Below, in pieces: positions 41,467-43,615 of a stretch of DNA of 43,615 nt. The notes beneath the pieces are model-generated. The model searched no databases and was not told the DNA's origin. It saw only the letters and a list, made by a program, of their open reading frames with translations. Every line of letters starts with the position of its first letter. The stretch's first letter is position 1. The DNA lies in assembly GCA_024399065.1 (NCBI GenBank), contig JAKSIB010000028.1, positions 1-43,615 of the forward strand. Reading direction: 5' to 3'. Origin of the DNA: Fibrobacter sp. Its GTDB lineage: Bacteria; Fibrobacterota; Fibrobacteria; Fibrobacterales; Fibrobacteraceae. The position numbers were made by a program, and so were the translations under genes.

Positions 41467-41495
41467 AAAAGCCCTCTTTTGCGGGGGCTTTTTTT
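41467..41495 (+). terminator. Intrinsic terminator after the second giant gene
   Basis: AAAAGCCC and GGGCTTTT-type arms around a CTCTTTTGCGG loop region, followed by a T run (41489-41495). Confidence 0.8.
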
Positions 41496-41630
41496 AATTA
41501 CGAATTATGAATTATGAGGTACGAGAGTCCGCGAACGATGATAGACAACCGATAATAAATTCTTATAGATTAATAACAAAAAGTGATTAGTTGCCGGAAA
41601 ATGATTGTTTTGGGCTATTTATTGCTTTTG

Positions 41631-41663
41631 ATTATCAATCATCTGTTTTCAATTATCAATCAT
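41631..41663 (+). repeat. Paired ATTATCAATCAT direct repeat before the transporter gene
   Basis: Two exact 12-base copies at 41631-41642 and 41652-41663 begin 21 bases apart, two helical turns, 50-83 bases before the transporter start at 41714. The rest of the 41496-41713 gap is AT-rich with GAATTAT repeats and no gene. Confidence 0.6.
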
Positions 41664-41713
41664 AAATAAAAACATTGCCATGGGTACCCTTTTATTCTAA
41701 ATTTGGCGTCACT

Positions 41714-43393
41714 ATGACAAAGGCTAAATTCATCAAATTCGTTATCGCATCGATTCTCGCAATCGTTGCTCTCTACTTGCCGTACGAATCCCTCGGTTTC
41801 GACGCTGCAAGTCCCATGGGCGTTCTGAATCCGCTGGAAATCCGCGTCATTGGCGTGTTCGTCATGGCTGCTCTCTTCTGGATTCTCCAACCGTTCCCGA
41901 TTTGGTCCACCTCCATGTTGGTGATCGTTCTCATGATCATCACCATGTCTGACTCCGCCCTCTCTCCGTTCCGCGTTGACGGTGTTACCATGATTAGCCA
42001 CAAGTCTGTGATGGCTACTTTTGCTAACCCGATCATCATGCTGTTCCTGGGTGGCTTCTTCCTGGCTGCTGCAGCAACCAAGTACAAGCTGGACTTGAAC
42101 TTGGCTCGCGTGCTCCTGAAGCCCTTCGGCAAGAACCCGAAGTTCGTGCTTCTCGGCCTCATGCTCATCACCGCAGTGTTCTCCATGTTCATGAGCAACA
42201 CCGCTACCGCTGCTATGATGCTCGCTATCTTGGCTCCGGTGCTCAAGCTCTTCGACGAAGACGACCGCGGTAAAGCTGCATTCGCTCTCGCTATTCCTCT
42301 TGGTGCAAACATCGGTGGTATGGGTACCCCGATCGGCACTCCTCCTAACGCTATCGCTCTTGGTGCTTTGAACGACGCTATCGCTCGTGGCGACCTGGCT
42401 GCAAATCCGGTTTCCTTCGGTCAGTGGATGGCTTTCGGTGTTCCGTACGTTATCATCCTTATGGTGATCGCATGGGTTCTCCTCATGAAGATTTACCCCA
42501 TCAAGATGAAGCAGATGGTTCTGAACATTGAAGGTGCTGGCAAGTTCGATACCAGCCCCAAGGCAATCATCGTTTACATCACTTTCGTTCTCTGCGTTCT
42601 CCTGTGGGTCACCGGTAAGGGTGTTCACGGTATCAACGATAACGCTATTGCTATGATTCCTATGGCTGTGTTCGCCCTGACTGGTGTTATCACCAAGAAG
42701 GACTTGAACGAAATGAGCTGGGACGTTCTGTGGCTCGTTGCTGGTGGCTTTGCTCTCGGTGTTGGCCTCAACGCTACCGGTCTTGCCGCTCACTTGATCA
42801 AGACCATCCCGTTTGCAAGCTGGTCTCCGGTTGCTCTCATGGTCGGTTGCGGTATCATCTGCTTGTTCATGGCAAACTTCATGAGCCATACCTCTACTGC
42901 AACTCTTCTCGTTCCGATTCTTTGCGCAGTTGGCATTGCTTGCCAGGACAACCTCGTTGGCCTCGGTGGCGTTACCGCTCTCCTGGTTTCTGTCGCCTTC
43001 GCTTCTTCTCTCGGTATGTCCATGCCAATCTCCACTCCGCCTAACGCTCTCGCCCACGCTACCGGTTACACCGATACCAAGGGTATGGCAATCACTGGCG
43101 TTGTGATGGGTCTCGTCGGCCTCGTGCTCTCCTGGGGCATGATGATCCTCTTGGCAAACATCCACTTCTTTGGCACTCCGGCTCCGAAGGCTGAAGAAGC
43201 TGTTGCTGCACCTGCTGCTGTTGAAGCACCGGCTCCTGCTGCCGCTGCTGAAGCTCCGGCTGCTGTTGTTGATAGCACCGTCGCCCTCTCTGCAGACTCC
43301 GCTGCAAACGTTGTCGTTGACTCCGTTCCCGCAGTTCCGGCTGTAGAACAGGTTGCTCCGGTTGAAGCTGCCCCGGCTGCTGAAGCTAAGTAA
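41714..43393 (+). CDS. SLC13/DASS-family sodium:carboxylate symporter with Ala/Pro-rich tail
   Basis: Inner-membrane secondary transporter of about 559 residues. Both inverted-repeat signatures are present: 'MSNTATAAMM' with 'GMGTPIGTPPNAIALG' in the first half, and 'MSHTSTATLL' with 'GMSMPISTPPNALAHA' in the second. These are the SNT/SxT sodium and carboxylate sites of the DASS family (citrate, succinate, malate or sulfate transport). About 80 residues after the last membrane segment are almost only A, P, V and E, not part of the family fold. The ATG at 41714 opens the first membrane region; an in-frame TTG 13 codons upstream is less likely. Since Fibrobacter ferments to succinate, a dicarboxylate role is attractive but inferred. 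Confidence 0.92.
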   Translation: MTKAKFIKFVIASILAIVALYLPYESLGFDAASPMGVLNPLEIRVIGVFVMAALFWILQPFPIWSTSMLVIVLMIITMSDSALSPFRVDGVTMISHKSVMATFANPIIMLFLGGFFLAAAATKYKLDLNLARVLLKPFGKNPKFVLLGLMLITAVFSMFMSNTATAAMMLAILAPVLKLFDEDDRGKAAFALAIPLGANIGGMGTPIGTPPNAIALGALNDAIARGDLAANPVSFGQWMAFGVPYVIILMVIAWVLLMKIYPIKMKQMVLNIEGAGKFDTSPKAIIVYITFVLCVLLWVTGKGVHGINDNAIAMIPMAVFALTGVITKKDLNEMSWDVLWLVAGGFALGVGLNATGLAAHLIKTIPFASWSPVALMVGCGIICLFMANFMSHTSTATLLVPILCAVGIACQDNLVGLGGVTALLVSVAFASSLGMSMPISTPPNALAHATGYTDTKGMAITGVVMGLVGLVLSWGMMILLANIHFFGTPAPKAEEAVAAPAAVEAPAPAAAAEAPAAVVDSTVALSADSAANVVVDSVPAVPAVEQVAPVEAAPAAEAK

Positions 43394-43420
43394 TTTTAGC
43401 GGAATAATCTGAAAAGATTG

Positions 43421-43452
43421 AGGACACCTCGGAAACGGGGTGTTCTTTTTTT
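43421..43452 (+). terminator. Intrinsic terminator of the transporter gene
   Basis: GGACACCTC and GGGGTGTTC pair over nine bases with two G-U pairs around GGAAAC, followed by eight T residues. Confidence 0.85.
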
Positions 43453-43510
43453 TATAAAGAACACAAGTGCGCCGGGATGAAGTCGCGGCGCTTTCCCTAA
43501 TCACAAAAGA

Positions 43511-43537
43511 AAAAGCCCCGCTTTCGCGAGGCTTTTT
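43511..43537 (-). terminator. Terminator of the tRNA transcript
   Basis: AAAAAGCCCCGC and GCGAGGCTTTTTT pair around TTTC. On the minus strand the stem is followed by a T run, just after the tRNA 3' end. Confidence 0.8.
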
Positions 43538-43541
43538 TCAG

Positions 43542-43615
<74 letters not shown>

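Noticed and set aside
41660-43504. 614-codon minus-strand open frame opposite the SLC13 transporter
   Set aside because: Composition is H/E/S-rich without domains and mirrors the transporter's codons; it also runs through the terminator.

Overview
The window looks like chromosomal DNA from a Fibrobacter-type (Fibrobacterota) cellulose degrader. The evidence is a secreted GH9 cellulase, poly-serine linkers in surface proteins, type IX-like C-terminal sorting domains, 'MFKKI...' outer-membrane barrels found in tandem, and a Gram-negative set of lipoproteins and barrels. This assignment is inferred from gene content; no marker-gene search was possible. Gene density is high and no gap between genes exceeds 300 bases.

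Layout. 1-3660: 5' part of cysS, a secreted protein of unknown function, an orphan YwqK/MORN-like repeat protein, and a lipoprotein that joins a flavodoxin domain to a stefin-like cystatin domain. 3677-5775: a TetR regulator and a cytoplasmic GH13 amylase, with three matching operator palindromes placed on two recognisable promoters. 5863-9632: SstT transporter, an S-adenosylhomocysteine-hydrolase-like protein with an apparently degraded active site, a small secreted protein and a DEDDh exonuclease. 9629-14809 (minus strand): GT2 glycosyltransferase, topoisomerase III with a histone-H1-like tail, and a secreted GH3 enzyme. 14904-18620 (minus strand): GH9 cellulase and a GH13 alpha-glucosidase.

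18655-26269 is a lipid and housekeeping block: yceD-rpmF-plsX, then fabD-fabG-acpP-rnc. A GLUG-repeat surface protein with a -1 frameshift exactly at a T_TTT_TTG slippery heptamer lies between the two halves. 26319-30744 holds an orphan peptide-binding lipoprotein and three outer-membrane barrels. 30998-41421 carries two giant surface proteins (1661 and 1733 aa) that share a C-terminal region of about 390-400 residues but have different passengers. 41714-43615 holds an SLC13-type carboxylate transporter and a complete tRNA-Val(GAC).

Together: secreted and surface proteins (GH9, GH3, GLUG proteins) would act outside the cell. The two GH13 enzymes lack signal peptides and would process alpha-glucans in the cytoplasm. 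The fab/plsX genes supply membrane lipid. Intergenic spaces hold many intrinsic terminators and at least two families of short palindromic or direct repeats.
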